DNA of 64,000 bases from Calidifontibacillus erzurumensis (lineage in GTDB: Bacteria; Bacillota; Bacilli; Bacillales; Bacillaceae_J). The position numbers and the translations under genes were made by a program. Location of the stretch: the NCBI RefSeq assembly GCF_013303125.1, contig NZ_JABTTE010000008.1:1-64000 (forward strand), in the 5' to 3' direction. A model generated the notes under the pieces. The model ran no database searches, was not told the DNA's origin, and was given only the letters and a program-made list of their open reading frames with translations. Shown here in pieces: positions 25,154-33,935 of this stretch; within the stretch, counting starts at the first letter, position 1, and each line of letters starts with the position of its first letter.

Positions 25154-25927
25154 TTAGCGGTCTGACCATACCGGCTGCCTTTTTTCTAAAAACGCACGAA
25201 TTCCTTCAACCGCATCTGGTTTTTGGCTGTTTTTCACCATAATTTCTGTGCTATAAGATAAAGCTTCAAAATCATTGTTTATTTCCAGTTGTCTATATAA
25301 TTGTTTTTTGCCCGCTTCTAAAACGTAAAGGCTATGGCGTGCAACTGAATTAGCAAATTTTAATGTTTCTTCATCTAATTTTTCATGCGGAACAACGCGG
25401 TTGATTAGTCCATGAATTTTTGCTTCTTCCGCAGAAATAAAATCTCCTGTAAACAAAAGTTCCGCTGCTTTTTTCCGATCTAAATTTCTGCTAACAAATA
25501 CAGCTGGTGTATGGCAAAATAGTCCAATGAATGGACCAGGTGTTGCAAATTTAGCCTGCTCGCTTGCAATGGCTAAGTCAGCGGCTGCAACTAATTGGGC
25601 TCCTGCTGCCGTTGCAATGTCATGGACTTTCGCAATGACAACTTGAGGAATCTCTCTAATAGTTTTCATTAATACTTGGCACTCATTAAATATTTGTTGA
25701 ACTTCTTCCTCTGGTGCGCCATCAATCTCCCGTAAGTTATGGCCGGAACTGAATACCTTTCCAAGAGCTTGGATAATGATGACATTCACTTTTCGCTCTT
25801 CGGCAATCCGTTTTAATAAACCATCTAATTCTCGAATGAGTTTTAACGATAACGCATTGCGCTCCTTATCATTATTTAATGTAACAGTTCCGATTTTTCC
25901 ATTTTCTTCATACAAAATTAAACTCAT
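25154..25927 (-). CDS. Enoyl-CoA hydratase/isomerase family protein
   Basis: A 257-residue crotonase-fold enzyme. The CoA-binding/oxyanion segment SSGHNLREI and the second oxyanion region ATAAGAQLVAAADLAIAS are present. The usual catalytic glutamates of hydratases are not obvious at GLFCHTPAVFVSRN, resembling the ECHDC3-like subgroup, so the reaction is uncertain. ATG at 25927 is preferred over 25936, which abuts the AAAGG site. First gene of the CoA-transferase operon, 40 bp upstream of the alpha subunit. Confidence 0.78.
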   Translation of the reverse strand: MSLILYEENGKIGTVTLNNDKERNALSLKLIRELDGLLKRIAEERKVNVIIIQALGKVFSSGHNLREIDGAPEEEVQQIFNECQVLMKTIREIPQVVIAKVHDIATAAGAQLVAAADLAIASEQAKFATPGPFIGLFCHTPAVFVSRNLDRKKAAELLFTGDFISAEEAKIHGLINRVVPHEKLDEETLKFANSVARHSLYVLEAGKKQLYRQLEINNDFEALSYSTEIMVKNSQKPDAVEGIRAFLEKRQPVWSDR

Positions 25928-26002
25928 AGTAATCATACCTTTCAAATTAGTTTAGTTAGTTTAAAAGGGCGACTAACCCCTGTGATCACATTTAAACCTG
26001 TA

Positions 26003-26182
26003 GGTGCCAGACCCCTCTGGTGTACCATCTGCGGGCGGGTGCCTGACCCCTCTATGGCACCGTCTCCGGCACCATCTCCCGTGCGGTGCCTGACCCCTCT
26101 ATGGTACCGTCTCCGGCACGATCTTTGTATGGGTGCCAAGACCTCTTTGGTCGCACTGCTAGGGGCCAGTGTCTGACCCCTA
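26003..26182 (+). repeat. GC-rich GGTGCC repeat array, locus 1
   Basis: Imperfect units beginning GGTGCCTGACCCCTCT or GGTGCCAGACCCCTCT start at 26003, 26038, 26085 and 26132, with 12-bp sub-repeats (GGCACCGTCTCC, GGCACCATCTCC) between them. The GC content contrasts sharply with the flanks. The same family lies in the opposite orientation at 35413-35516. Confidence 0.7.
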
Positions 26183-26512
26183 TAGCAGCACTATTGGGGG
26201 AGAGGGTCTGTTCTCAGATAAATCAAAAGTGGCCTTTCCTAACTTATAGATAAGGAAAGACCACTCACTCGTTAAAAGCCTTTCACTTATCTTGCTGTTT
26301 ACTGATACAGCAGGAATTGGCACCTTCCATCTTTTTATAAAGAAGATTGGGGTTGCCGTGGATTCATTGGGCCTTTCCCTCCTCCACTCTGGATAAGCAA
26401 TCAAGCAAATATTCATTTTTAAATTATGGAACTAACTTTACCACCTTTGCTTTCCTTTGGCAACTAGTTTTTTGAAAAAAATAAAAAATTATAATTTTTC
26501 ATATAAATCTTA
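26183..26512. other. Gap with a hairpin, no supported gene
   Basis: AGTGGCCTTTCCT and AAGGAAAGACCACT (26228-26264) form a hairpin. A 78-codon minus frame covers 26180-26416 but has no ribosome binding site and no recognisable domain. Nothing else is visible before the promoter at 26513. Confidence 0.4.
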
Positions 26513-26542
26513 TTGACAAAGTATGCTTTAAGGACGTAAAAT
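26513..26542 (+). promoter_or_regulatory. Promoter of the S-box-controlled ABC operon
   Basis: TTGACA (26513-26518), an 18-bp spacer and TAAAAT (26537-26542), about 40 bp before the S-box. Confidence 0.75.
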
Positions 26543-26580
26543 CACAAACATAACAAAAAACAAAATATTCAAAACAAAAA

Positions 26581-26702
26581 CCTTATCAAGAGAAGGGGAG
26601 AGACTGGCTCAATGATCCTTCAGCAACCTTGCAATATTGCAAAAGGTGCTAATTCCAGAAACAAGTCGAGTGATTTTTCACCGGCTTTGTTTGAAGATAA
26701 GG
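26581..26702 (+). promoter_or_regulatory. SAM-I (S-box) riboswitch upstream of a NitT/TauT-type ABC transporter
   Basis: P1 strands CCTTATC (26581-26587) and GATAAGG (26696-26702) enclose AGAGAAGGGGAGAGACTGG, ATCCTTCAGCAACC and AGGTGCTAATTCC, the conserved S-box core. The P4-like arm is enlarged compared with the metI copy. Confidence 0.93.
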
Positions 26703-26718
26703 AAGAGATGTCAATCAT

Positions 26719-26748
26719 AACCTCTTCCTTATTTGGAAGAGGTTTTTC
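26719..26748 (+). terminator. S-box expression-platform terminator
   Basis: AACCTCTTCC (26719-26728) pairs with GGAAGAGGTT (26735-26744), then T. Confidence 0.88.
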
Positions 26749-26789
26749 GTTTTAATAAATTAAAAAAAAAATTAAAAAAGGAAGGACGA

Positions 26790-27899
26790 ATGAACATTAT
26801 GAAAAAGAAACTTGTCGTACTAGGAACAGCATTATCACTAACTGTAGGACTAGTTGGTTGTGGTCAAAGCGCGACTGAAACAACTAGTACATCAAACCAA
26901 GCCGAAAGTCAGCAACAAACAGAAAATAATGAACAAACATTAGTCGATTTCGCGATCGGCCATTTGCCAACAACTGGTCACAGCTTGTATTACATCGCGA
27001 AAGAAGAAGGATTTTTTGAAGAAGAAGGATTAAACGCCATTTTCCATCCATTTTCCAATAGTGGTGAAGGAATTACTGCTGTAACCGCAGGTAAATTAGA
27101 TGTTGGAACATTTGGTACACCAGCACCATTAACATTTGAAGAAAAAGGAGCAAAAATTGTATTCCTTGGCGGCCAAATGGGTACAGGTGCAGGCGTAGTA
27201 TCAAAACCGGATTTGGCAGAAGACTTAAGAGATATTCAAAATTTTAAAGGCAAAAAAATAGCCACTGTAAAACTCGCAACAGGAGATGTCGTATTGCGTG
27301 GAGCTTTATATGACGCAGGTATCGATTATGAAAAAGACTTAAAAATTATTGAGATGAATTCACCTGCTGATGTTATTGTTGCAGTTAAAAAAGGTGAAGT
27401 AGATGCCGGCGTTGTTTGGGCACCGTTTGTGGAGAAAGCAAAACAAGAAGGGCTTGAAATCGTCAAGTACTCTCAAGAGTATTATGAAAACCACGTTTGC
27501 TGCCGTATTATTGCTGATGAAACAAGATTTGATGAAAACTATACAAACTATGTAAAATTCTTAAAAGCTATCATTAAGGCTGAAAGATTTGAAAAAGATG
27601 AGAAAAATAAAGAAAAAGTAATTGCAGATATTAAGAAATATGTTGATGTTGACCCTCAAATTATCGAAAAAGATATTTATGGCGGCTATGTAGACCAAAG
27701 TGCTGATCCAAATAAAAAAGCTATTCTTCAAATGAGAGATACAATGGTTGACATCGGTTATTTGAAAGATGATAAAGACATTTCTCCTTCCATTCGTACA
27801 GAAGCTTATAAAGAAGCATTGGATCAATTGTTAAATGAAGAACCTAATGATCCATTCTATCAAAGCCTTCTAAAACGTTTTGAAGAAAACAATCTGTAA
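26790..27899 (+). CDS. ABC transporter substrate-binding lipoprotein, NitT/TauT (SsuA) type
   Basis: A 369-residue lipoprotein (lipobox LVGC) with a Thr/Gln/Asn-rich linker (about 28-50) and an SsuA/NMT1-like periplasmic-binding fold (FAIGHLPTTGHSLYYIAKEEGFFEEEGL..., GITAVTAGKLDVGTFGTPAPL). ATG at 26790 follows GGAAGG; the frame extends upstream into the terminator and is rejected there. S-box control implies a sulphur compound linked to methionine supply, such as a sulphonate or methionine derivative; the substrate is inferred. Confidence 0.85.
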   Translation: MNIMKKKLVVLGTALSLTVGLVGCGQSATETTSTSNQAESQQQTENNEQTLVDFAIGHLPTTGHSLYYIAKEEGFFEEEGLNAIFHPFSNSGEGITAVTAGKLDVGTFGTPAPLTFEEKGAKIVFLGGQMGTGAGVVSKPDLAEDLRDIQNFKGKKIATVKLATGDVVLRGALYDAGIDYEKDLKIIEMNSPADVIVAVKKGEVDAGVVWAPFVEKAKQEGLEIVKYSQEYYENHVCCRIIADETRFDENYTNYVKFLKAIIKAERFEKDEKNKEKVIADIKKYVDVDPQIIEKDIYGGYVDQSADPNKKAILQMRDTMVDIGYLKDDKDISPSIRTEAYKEALDQLLNEEPNDPFYQSLLKRFEENNL

Positions 27900-27955
27900 A
27901 AAGCGCAGAGGGATGCGCCCTAACGATAACAACGAATAGGGATGAGGTAATTGCA

Positions 27956-28720
27956 ATGAGTACGATAACATTTGAAGACATAAATGTCGTCTATGAGAAA
28001 ACAGAACACTATGCTTTGAAAAACTTAAATTTAGAAATTCAATCGGGGCAAATCGTTTCTTTGATTGGCCCCTCCGGCTGCGGAAAATCAACGACTCTCA
28101 ATTTGGCTTCCGGACTTTTGAAACCAACATCCGGCCATGTCAAAATCAATGGCCAAGAAATTACCGGCCCCGGGCTTGATCGGGGTGTCGTATTCCAAAG
28201 CTATTCTTTATTTCCTTGGATGACCGTTTTAGAAAATATTACATTTGCTTTGCAACAAAAAGAAAAAGAGCGAAAAGAAATTATAACAAAAAAAGCAGCT
28301 GAGATTCTTAAAAAAGTTGGATTAAATGAAAAAGTGCAAAAGTCGTTTCCTTCCCAGCTTTCAGGCGGAATGCAGCAGAGGGTGGCAATTGCCCGTATGT
28401 TCGTCCTTGACGCACCAGTCTTTTTAATGGATGAACCATTTAGCGCCGTCGATGAAATTACAAGAAACCAGCTTCAAGATTTATTGCTGAAACTGTGGGA
28501 GGAAGGAGAAACAAAGAAAACTGTACTTGTTGTTACTCACAACATTGACGAAGCCATTTTTCTATCAGATCGTGTCGTCGTGCTTCGCGATGGCCAGATC
28601 CAACAAGACATTTTAATTCCATTTAAACGGCCGAGAGACCGTTTCAAAATTGACCAAGAGGAAGCTTATACAAAAATTCGCCATGACCTTTTAAAAGCAG
28701 TTTCAGGGGAATACAACTGA
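27956..28720 (+). CDS. ABC transporter ATPase, SsuB/TauB type
   Basis: A 254-residue ATPase with Walker A GPSGCGKS, Q-loop VFQSYSLFPW, signature LSGGMQQR, Walker B VFLMDEPFSAVDE and switch histidine VVTHNIDEA. These fit the nitrate/sulphonate/taurine importer ATPases. It lies 56 bp after the binding protein and 36 bp before the permease. Confidence 0.9.
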   Translation: MSTITFEDINVVYEKTEHYALKNLNLEIQSGQIVSLIGPSGCGKSTTLNLASGLLKPTSGHVKINGQEITGPGLDRGVVFQSYSLFPWMTVLENITFALQQKEKERKEIITKKAAEILKKVGLNEKVQKSFPSQLSGGMQQRVAIARMFVLDAPVFLMDEPFSAVDEITRNQLQDLLLKLWEEGETKKTVLVVTHNIDEAIFLSDRVVVLRDGQIQQDILIPFKRPRDRFKIDQEEAYTKIRHDLLKAVSGEYN

Positions 28721-28756
28721 ACTTCTTAAAGCATCTTGAATAGGAGAGATTTCACA

Positions 28757-29680
28757 ATGAAAAATGTGATTGACAGATATAGTATAACAACGATCTTTTT
28801 CGGAATAATTTCAATTGCGTTGATAACTTTTTTTCCTTCGCAAGAAACAGATAGCGGATTATCTACTAAACTATTTTTCAGCGCGCTATTAATCGGTTAT
28901 TTATATTTTACAATTCTATATAAAAACGATTATGTAAAAAAACGTGCCACATCAGATATTACAATTATCATATTTTTGCTTTTAGTTTTATGGGAACTCT
29001 TAACACAAAAACTCGGCGTTTTATCAACATTTCTGTATCCATCTTTACACGCGGTCATTGAACAATTTAAAGCAGATGGAATTGAACTATTCATTCATCT
29101 TTCTGCTTCAATCAAGTTGCTTGCAAGTGGCGTTTTTTTAGCAATCATCTTAGGTATTCCGTTGGGAATCTATGCAGCAATGAATAAACGGCTTGAATTT
29201 GTATTACGGCCGATCGCAAATGTCTTATCACCGATACCGCCAATTGTTTGGATTCCATATGCAGTTGCGATCTTGCCATCTTTTCAAGCTTCATCAACTT
29301 TCATCATCTTTATCGGTGCTTTCTGGCCTATTTTTATTAACACGTTAAACGGCGTGACCAATATCGATCAAAGATATATTAAATCAGCCCAAACACTTGG
29401 ATTAAAACCATGGACAATGATTCGAAAAATCATCTTCCCTGCATCTCTCCCTTCTATCTTTACAGGTATCCAGGTCGGGCTAATCTTATCATTCATTTTG
29501 CTAACAGCTGCAGAAATGATCGGTTCATCTGCAGGGATCGGCTATTATGTGAAACTGGCAACCGACTACGGCAACTATGCAAAAGTAATTACCGGAATTA
29601 TTTTCATCGGTTTCATTGTTACCATTATCATGACTGTATTTAATAAGCTTGAAAACTATCTCCTCCGTTGGAGAAACTAA
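28757..29680 (+). CDS. ABC transporter permease, SsuC/TauC type
   Basis: A 307-residue permease with about seven hydrophobic segments. The N-terminal two or three segments are an extension to the usual BPD_transp_1 core, which starts near residue 85 and contains the EAA loop (SAQTLGLKPWTMIRKIIFPASLPSIFTG). ATG at 28757 follows TAGGAGAG; an in-frame TTG upstream at 28736 lacks a site. Last gene of the S-box operon. Confidence 0.88.
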   Translation: MKNVIDRYSITTIFFGIISIALITFFPSQETDSGLSTKLFFSALLIGYLYFTILYKNDYVKKRATSDITIIIFLLLVLWELLTQKLGVLSTFLYPSLHAVIEQFKADGIELFIHLSASIKLLASGVFLAIILGIPLGIYAAMNKRLEFVLRPIANVLSPIPPIVWIPYAVAILPSFQASSTFIIFIGAFWPIFINTLNGVTNIDQRYIKSAQTLGLKPWTMIRKIIFPASLPSIFTGIQVGLILSFILLTAAEMIGSSAGIGYYVKLATDYGNYAKVITGIIFIGFIVTIIMTVFNKLENYLLRWRN

Positions 29681-29683
29681 CAG

Positions 29684-29731
29684 AAGCTGTCAATAATGCG
29701 TCCGCAATGGACCATTATGGCAGCTTTTTGT
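29684..29731 (+). terminator. Terminator of the S-box ABC operon
   Basis: AAGCTGTCAATAATG pairs with CCATTATGGCAGCTT, followed by T. Confidence 0.75.
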
Positions 29732-29823
29732 TTTGAAAAGGATATACTATTTTTATAGAGAAAATAATAAAAAGAAAAATATTTTAATATCCGTTACAAA
29801 TATCGATTGAAAGGAGTAAAAAA

Positions 29824-30570
29824 ATGAACCGAAAATCATTCATAAAAGGGTTGCTGGCCGGAATAACCGGAACAGTCTTATTTGTTTCTGCCCTATCTTC
29901 TGCAAGCGCCCTAGAGCCTTATTATAAAAATATTAAAGCTTTTGTTTCTTCTGTAAAAATATTTGCCGATGGTAAACCGCTAAACTTACAATCCGAGCCG
30001 CTTAACATCGAAGGAAAAGTTTATTTGCCGCTCCGCGATATAGGGGAGGCTCTAGGAAAAAAAATCGATTGGGATGGTGTAAATAACAGTATTTTTATCG
30101 GTGCAAATAAGAATGCCTATCGTCCTTCAACAGGAATTTATCAACTGAAACCTTTATATGGAGAGACTTATTTCCAAGTCGGCTATGGTGGGAAAGATCT
30201 CCTTCAACCTGCTGAAAAAGGAGGAAAAATAACATTATATAGACAAAATTTTAGCACGATCAATGCAATCGCTTTTCTTAATGGTAGTTCTATAGGTTTC
30301 CAATTGCATGATCATAAATATTACTTAATTCGCGGTCTTGCAGGCGTCGATGACTCCAACCCGAGCGATAGCGAAAAAGGAATCATTAAATTTTATGGCG
30401 ATAACAAAGAAATTGCAACTATTACAACAGGAACAAAACGTGATGAACCAGTAGTATTTGAAATTGATATTTCCAATATTGAAAAACTAGAAGTTAAAAA
30501 TATTAAAGCTGACGGCTCCGCTTCTAGAGTTGCATTAGTTGATGTTGTATTAGAAGCAGTTCAAGAGTAA
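29824..30570 (+). CDS. Exported protein with copper amine oxidase N-terminal-like domain
   Basis: A 248-residue protein with a signal peptide (about 1-30, ending SASA) followed by a copper-amine-oxidase-N1-like domain (ADGKPLNLQSEPLNIEGKVYLPLRDIGEALGKKIDWDG), common in Bacillus surface proteins and unrelated to oxidase activity. The C-terminal half (about 110-248) resembles an NPCBM-like beta domain (FLNGSSIGFQLHDHKYYLIRGLAGVDD). GAAAGGAG precedes the ATG. First of three consecutive surface-protein genes, each with its own RBS. Confidence 0.75.
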   Translation: MNRKSFIKGLLAGITGTVLFVSALSSASALEPYYKNIKAFVSSVKIFADGKPLNLQSEPLNIEGKVYLPLRDIGEALGKKIDWDGVNNSIFIGANKNAYRPSTGIYQLKPLYGETYFQVGYGGKDLLQPAEKGGKITLYRQNFSTINAIAFLNGSSIGFQLHDHKYYLIRGLAGVDDSNPSDSEKGIIKFYGDNKEIATITTGTKRDEPVVFEIDISNIEKLEVKNIKADGSASRVALVDVVLEAVQE

Positions 30571-30671
30571 AGCTGCTTCCTAATTTTTATCTATATTTAT
30601 ATTTTTAAAGAAAAACTTTCCAAATTATATTACAATATTCATAGAATACTAGAAAGGAGAGATGAAGATCA

Positions 30672-32231
30672 ATGTTTAAAAAAATATTTCTGCTATTTTG
30701 TACGGCGATTTTACTAATTCCGGCAATCGCTCATGCTGAGCATGTATATAATGAAGAAAATGGTTATCACTATTTTTTTGATCCTTCAAGCGGATTTTAT
30801 ATACGCTTAGATAACCCTCGGCAAATCAATATTAGTACAAATATCATTGACGAGCTAACATTTACTGTTCTTTGGTATGACAAAGAAAACAGCAAACCAA
30901 ATTTTGGTTATAACGGAATTGCCTACGGTGTGTTTGATATTAGTACAAAAGCAAAACATTTAAAAATTACAAAAGAAAAATACCACCATGTTTACACTAT
31001 TCACAACTTAGATACACAACTTACACAAACGAAACAAGGCTTCAAAATTCCAATTGAAATCAAAAACTATGATCCTTCTGACAAATCTTACAGTAATTTC
31101 AAAGGGGAAAGCGGAAAAATTGACATTGAGTTAAACTATTACCATGTCGACCATGCAAATGCTAGATTTTATACAGATTTTAAAGCCGGTACAGATATGA
31201 AAATGTTTGGTGATAAATTAATCCTCCGGTTTCCAAAAAACAGCTACATATCTGATAGCAGTTTATCAAAGCCTGTATTAATAGATCAAAGACTTGTTAT
31301 AAATGTCCGTGAAAAACCACAGCCTACCGATGATTATATTTTTTTAAGCCAACAATTTACGATCGATGATGCAGGCCGAAGCTTATTTGCTAAACCGAGT
31401 ACTTGGGGAGATATTACGCTTGCTTATGATGGTGTCGTACCTAAAGCAATGGAAGGCTATAATTTAGCCATTTTAAAAAATAATTATGGCAAGTGGGTGC
31501 CAATTGGCGGCATTGTTGATACGGAAAAGAAAACTGTTACTGCTGTTTTTGATGATTTTGGAACATATGCTATTGGTTTAGTTTATAAAGATTATGGATT
31601 AAAAGAGCATTGGGCTAAAAAAGAGGTGTTAGGGCTTGCCTACAAGGGGGTTTTACAACCTGAAATAAATCAAAAAGACCTTGCCTTATTATCAAAGCTG
31701 GACAAACCAATTGACCGATTCACATTTACCGTACTTCTTTCAAGAGCGCTTGGCTTCCAGCCATTAAATTATACAGGCGTCTTTTCCGATGTCTCTGATG
31801 GGGCTTACAGCCAAAATGAATTAGGCTATTTAATGGCCGGTGTTATGAATGGTCTTGTATATGGAAAACAATCCAATATTCCTGGATATATGGTCATGGA
31901 GCCAACAAAACCATTGACACGTGAAGAAGCAGTCGCTTTTTTAGCAAGAGGAATGACCCTTAGTTCAGATTCTGGTGCAAAATCTACTTCATCAAAATTT
32001 GTGAAAAAGAAAAAAGGAACTACAACCCAACAAGATCCTAAAACTGAACTTAAAAAAATTTATAAAGATGCCAATCAAATATCAGACTGGGCTCTAAAAG
32101 CAGTATTAGAAGCAACAAATGAAAAATTAATCTCTCCGAATCGTGGCTTATTGAATCCAAAAGCAAAACTGACAAATGCAGAAGCACTTGTGATGATTTA
32201 CAATTTAATGGAAATTAAAAATCTTAAATAA
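30672..32231 (+). CDS. Exported protein with SLH-like C-terminal repeats
   Basis: A 519-residue exported protein (signal peptide ending AIAHA). Residues 25-310 form an unrecognised beta-rich region. From about 315 there are S-layer-homology-like segments (KEHWAKKEVLGLAYKGVLQP, RFTFTVLLSRALGFQP, LTREEAVAFLARGMTL, DWALKAVLEATNEKLISP, TNAEALVMIYNLMEI) that could bind cell-wall polymers. A Ser/Lys-rich linker lies near 440-465. Independent RBS (AAGGAGAG). Function not known beyond surface attachment. Confidence 0.75.
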   Translation: MFKKIFLLFCTAILLIPAIAHAEHVYNEENGYHYFFDPSSGFYIRLDNPRQINISTNIIDELTFTVLWYDKENSKPNFGYNGIAYGVFDISTKAKHLKITKEKYHHVYTIHNLDTQLTQTKQGFKIPIEIKNYDPSDKSYSNFKGESGKIDIELNYYHVDHANARFYTDFKAGTDMKMFGDKLILRFPKNSYISDSSLSKPVLIDQRLVINVREKPQPTDDYIFLSQQFTIDDAGRSLFAKPSTWGDITLAYDGVVPKAMEGYNLAILKNNYGKWVPIGGIVDTEKKTVTAVFDDFGTYAIGLVYKDYGLKEHWAKKEVLGLAYKGVLQPEINQKDLALLSKLDKPIDRFTFTVLLSRALGFQPLNYTGVFSDVSDGAYSQNELGYLMAGVMNGLVYGKQSNIPGYMVMEPTKPLTREEAVAFLARGMTLSSDSGAKSTSSKFVKKKKGTTTQQDPKTELKKIYKDANQISDWALKAVLEATNEKLISPNRGLLNPKAKLTNAEALVMIYNLMEIKNLK

Positions 32232-32312
32232 AAAATTTGTTGGAAAGTGTAACCAATCCTTATATTTTTTCGTCAATAATTGATGATATTTTTATTAAAA
32301 GGAGGAGAATCA

Positions 32313-33341
32313 ATGGGAAACTGGAAAAAAACAACAGGTGTCTTATCTGCCAGCATGCTTTTAGCCGGAGCATTATTTACTTCATCAGTCGAGGCTAGTC
32401 AAGCGACAAAAAAAGTAGATGTACATTATAAAGATATTAAAATTATTAATAATGGAGTAACTATAGAAATAGACCCTAAGACTGAACCATTTATTCTTAA
32501 CGGGGTTACATACATTCCTTTACGAATGATGGGTGAATTGTATAATAAAACGGTGCAATGGAGCGCACCAACGAGTACGATTATTATTAAAGATCAGACA
32601 CCTCCAATCAGCCAAGCAACAGTCGATGCTCTTAATGCACAAATAAAAGCTAAAGATGCTAAAATAGCAGAGCTTGAAGCAGAAATTGAGAAATTAAAAG
32701 CAGCTGCTAAAAAAGTGGATCTCGATGATTTGGAAGACGATTTAAATGATGATTACTATGATTATTTTGGTAGAGATGTAGACGATATCGAAATTCTCTT
32801 AAGTGGAAATGAAAAGAAGATCGACGTTCGCATTGATGTTAATGGAAATGATTGGAATAAGGTAAAAGAAAGCAAAAAACTAAGTTTTCTTCAAGACATC
32901 GTAGATGATATTTTAGCTAAGCTTAAAGATGCAGATATTCAAGGCACGGTCAAAGATGCAAAAAATGGAAAATTACTAGATTCGTTTAGTCTAGACTCAA
33001 AAGATAATGTGAAACTTGATAAAAAGAAAACAGATTTTTCTGACCTAGAAGATGAATTAAATGACTGGTATTTTGATTACTACAGCGATCTTGATGATGT
33101 AGAAATTTCTCTAGATGGGGATGAAGATGAAATCGATTTGACTATTGAAGTTGAAGGCGATGACTGGGAAGCGTTAACAGATAAGCAAAAACTAAATTTC
33201 CTTCAAGACATCGTTGACGATATTTTATATGAATACAAACGTGCAGAAATTTATGGTATCGTAAAAGATGATGATAACGGAAAACGTTTAGATACTTTCT
33301 ACGCAGACGGCTCAGATGACGGGAAAGTTGAAATTGACTAA
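32313..33341 (+). CDS. Exported acidic protein with an internal tandem duplication
   Basis: A 342-residue protein: signal peptide (to about 30), copper-amine-oxidase-N1-like domain (GVTYIPLRMMGELYNKTVQWSAP, about 50-90), a coiled coil of EIEKLKAAAKK type (about 100-130), then two homologous ~95-residue acidic repeats. Repeat 1 has DLEDDLNDDYYDYFGRDVDD and FLQDIVDDIL; repeat 2 has DLEDELNDWYFDYYSDLDD and FLQDIVDDIL. Such Asp-rich repeats may bind calcium or other cations. ATG at 32313 follows AAAGGAGGAG. Confidence 0.7.
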   Translation: MGNWKKTTGVLSASMLLAGALFTSSVEASQATKKVDVHYKDIKIINNGVTIEIDPKTEPFILNGVTYIPLRMMGELYNKTVQWSAPTSTIIIKDQTPPISQATVDALNAQIKAKDAKIAELEAEIEKLKAAAKKVDLDDLEDDLNDDYYDYFGRDVDDIEILLSGNEKKIDVRIDVNGNDWNKVKESKKLSFLQDIVDDILAKLKDADIQGTVKDAKNGKLLDSFSLDSKDNVKLDKKKTDFSDLEDELNDWYFDYYSDLDDVEISLDGDEDEIDLTIEVEGDDWEALTDKQKLNFLQDIVDDILYEYKRAEIYGIVKDDDNGKRLDTFYADGSDDGKVEID

Positions 33342-33411
33342 TTTTCATAGATTCATAAAATAAACTTTCAATCTATCAAAAAATTGGATAAAGCTGGTTC
33401 AAAAAGTAACG

Positions 33412-33460
33412 AAAAAACAGCGAATGGAGAAAACCGTGAGTTCTCCAATTCGCTGTTTTT
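33412..33460. repeat. 47-bp palindromic repeat, copy 2 (terminator-like)
   Basis: AAAAACAGCGAATGGAGAA and TTCTCCAATTCGCTGTTTTT flank AACCGTGAG. This copy is the reverse complement of copies 1 and 3 in its loop. It may terminate the surface-protein cluster. Confidence 0.75.
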
Positions 33461-33750
33461 CTTTTTCTAGAAATTAGTTTGGCGTTTGCCTGACAATTTT
33501 TAGGAGAGTGTGGTCAATTGCCACAATCCCATTTTCACGTGCTTTTACCCCTATCCACTTAACGAAAACACTCTATTGATTGTCTAAATTTTATTTTTAT
33601 CTATTTGTATCGAAAATCATTAAGGGGGTATCCAGAACGCTGCATTTTTGACGTTAGAACACCAATTTTTTATCATTTAAATTTTTATTATAACATTTAT
33701 TTACTTTTTTAGAGCACCGGTCCGGATTTGATGGCTATTCCTTCACGCTG

Positions 33751-33816
33751 ATGTTAAACAAGTGTCCAATACAAGCGCGTGTGAAAACAGCTGGTGGAAA
33801 GTATTCCTTAGAATAG
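33751..33816 (+). pseudogene. Possible remnant of an HxlR-family regulator
   Basis: A 21-codon frame reads MLNKCPIQARVKTAGGKYSL before a stop. The spacing of Cys, GGK and the aromatic residue is the same as in HxlR N-termini (C-x9-GGKW). Nothing in any frame after it continues the domain, so it would be a decayed start. Very short, so low confidence. Confidence 0.3.
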
Positions 33817-33935
33817 ACTGCTTGGTAAATACTGTTCATAAGCTTGTAATATCATTTTTGAAAGAAGACAAAGGAAGCTATTGGTAGAGAAGTCTGTCTC
33901 TTTGTCATTATTTGATTACGTGCAAAATTCCCTAA

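Larger units (their letters stand above)
33342..33935. other. Gap holding a palindromic repeat and a gene remnant
   Basis: The 594-bp gap contains the 47-bp repeat at 33412 and a short remnant resembling an HxlR regulator at 33751. The rest shows no supported gene. Confidence 0.5.

Noticed and set aside
25981-25990. TGTGATCACA palindrome
   Set aside because: It lacks the 6-bp spacer of a Crp/Fnr operator and no promoter is placed by it.
25942-26176. Frames on both strands in the GC-rich array
   Set aside because: They arise from the repeats, read through on both strands, and encode only repeat-derived low-complexity peptide.
26003-26182. Possible CRISPR array
   Set aside because: Unit spacing varies (35 and 47 bp), the intervening DNA is itself repetitive, and no cas genes are present.
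26180-26416. 78-codon minus-strand frame that could be a transposase remnant
   Set aside because: No transposase motif, no ribosome binding site and a hairpin runs through it.
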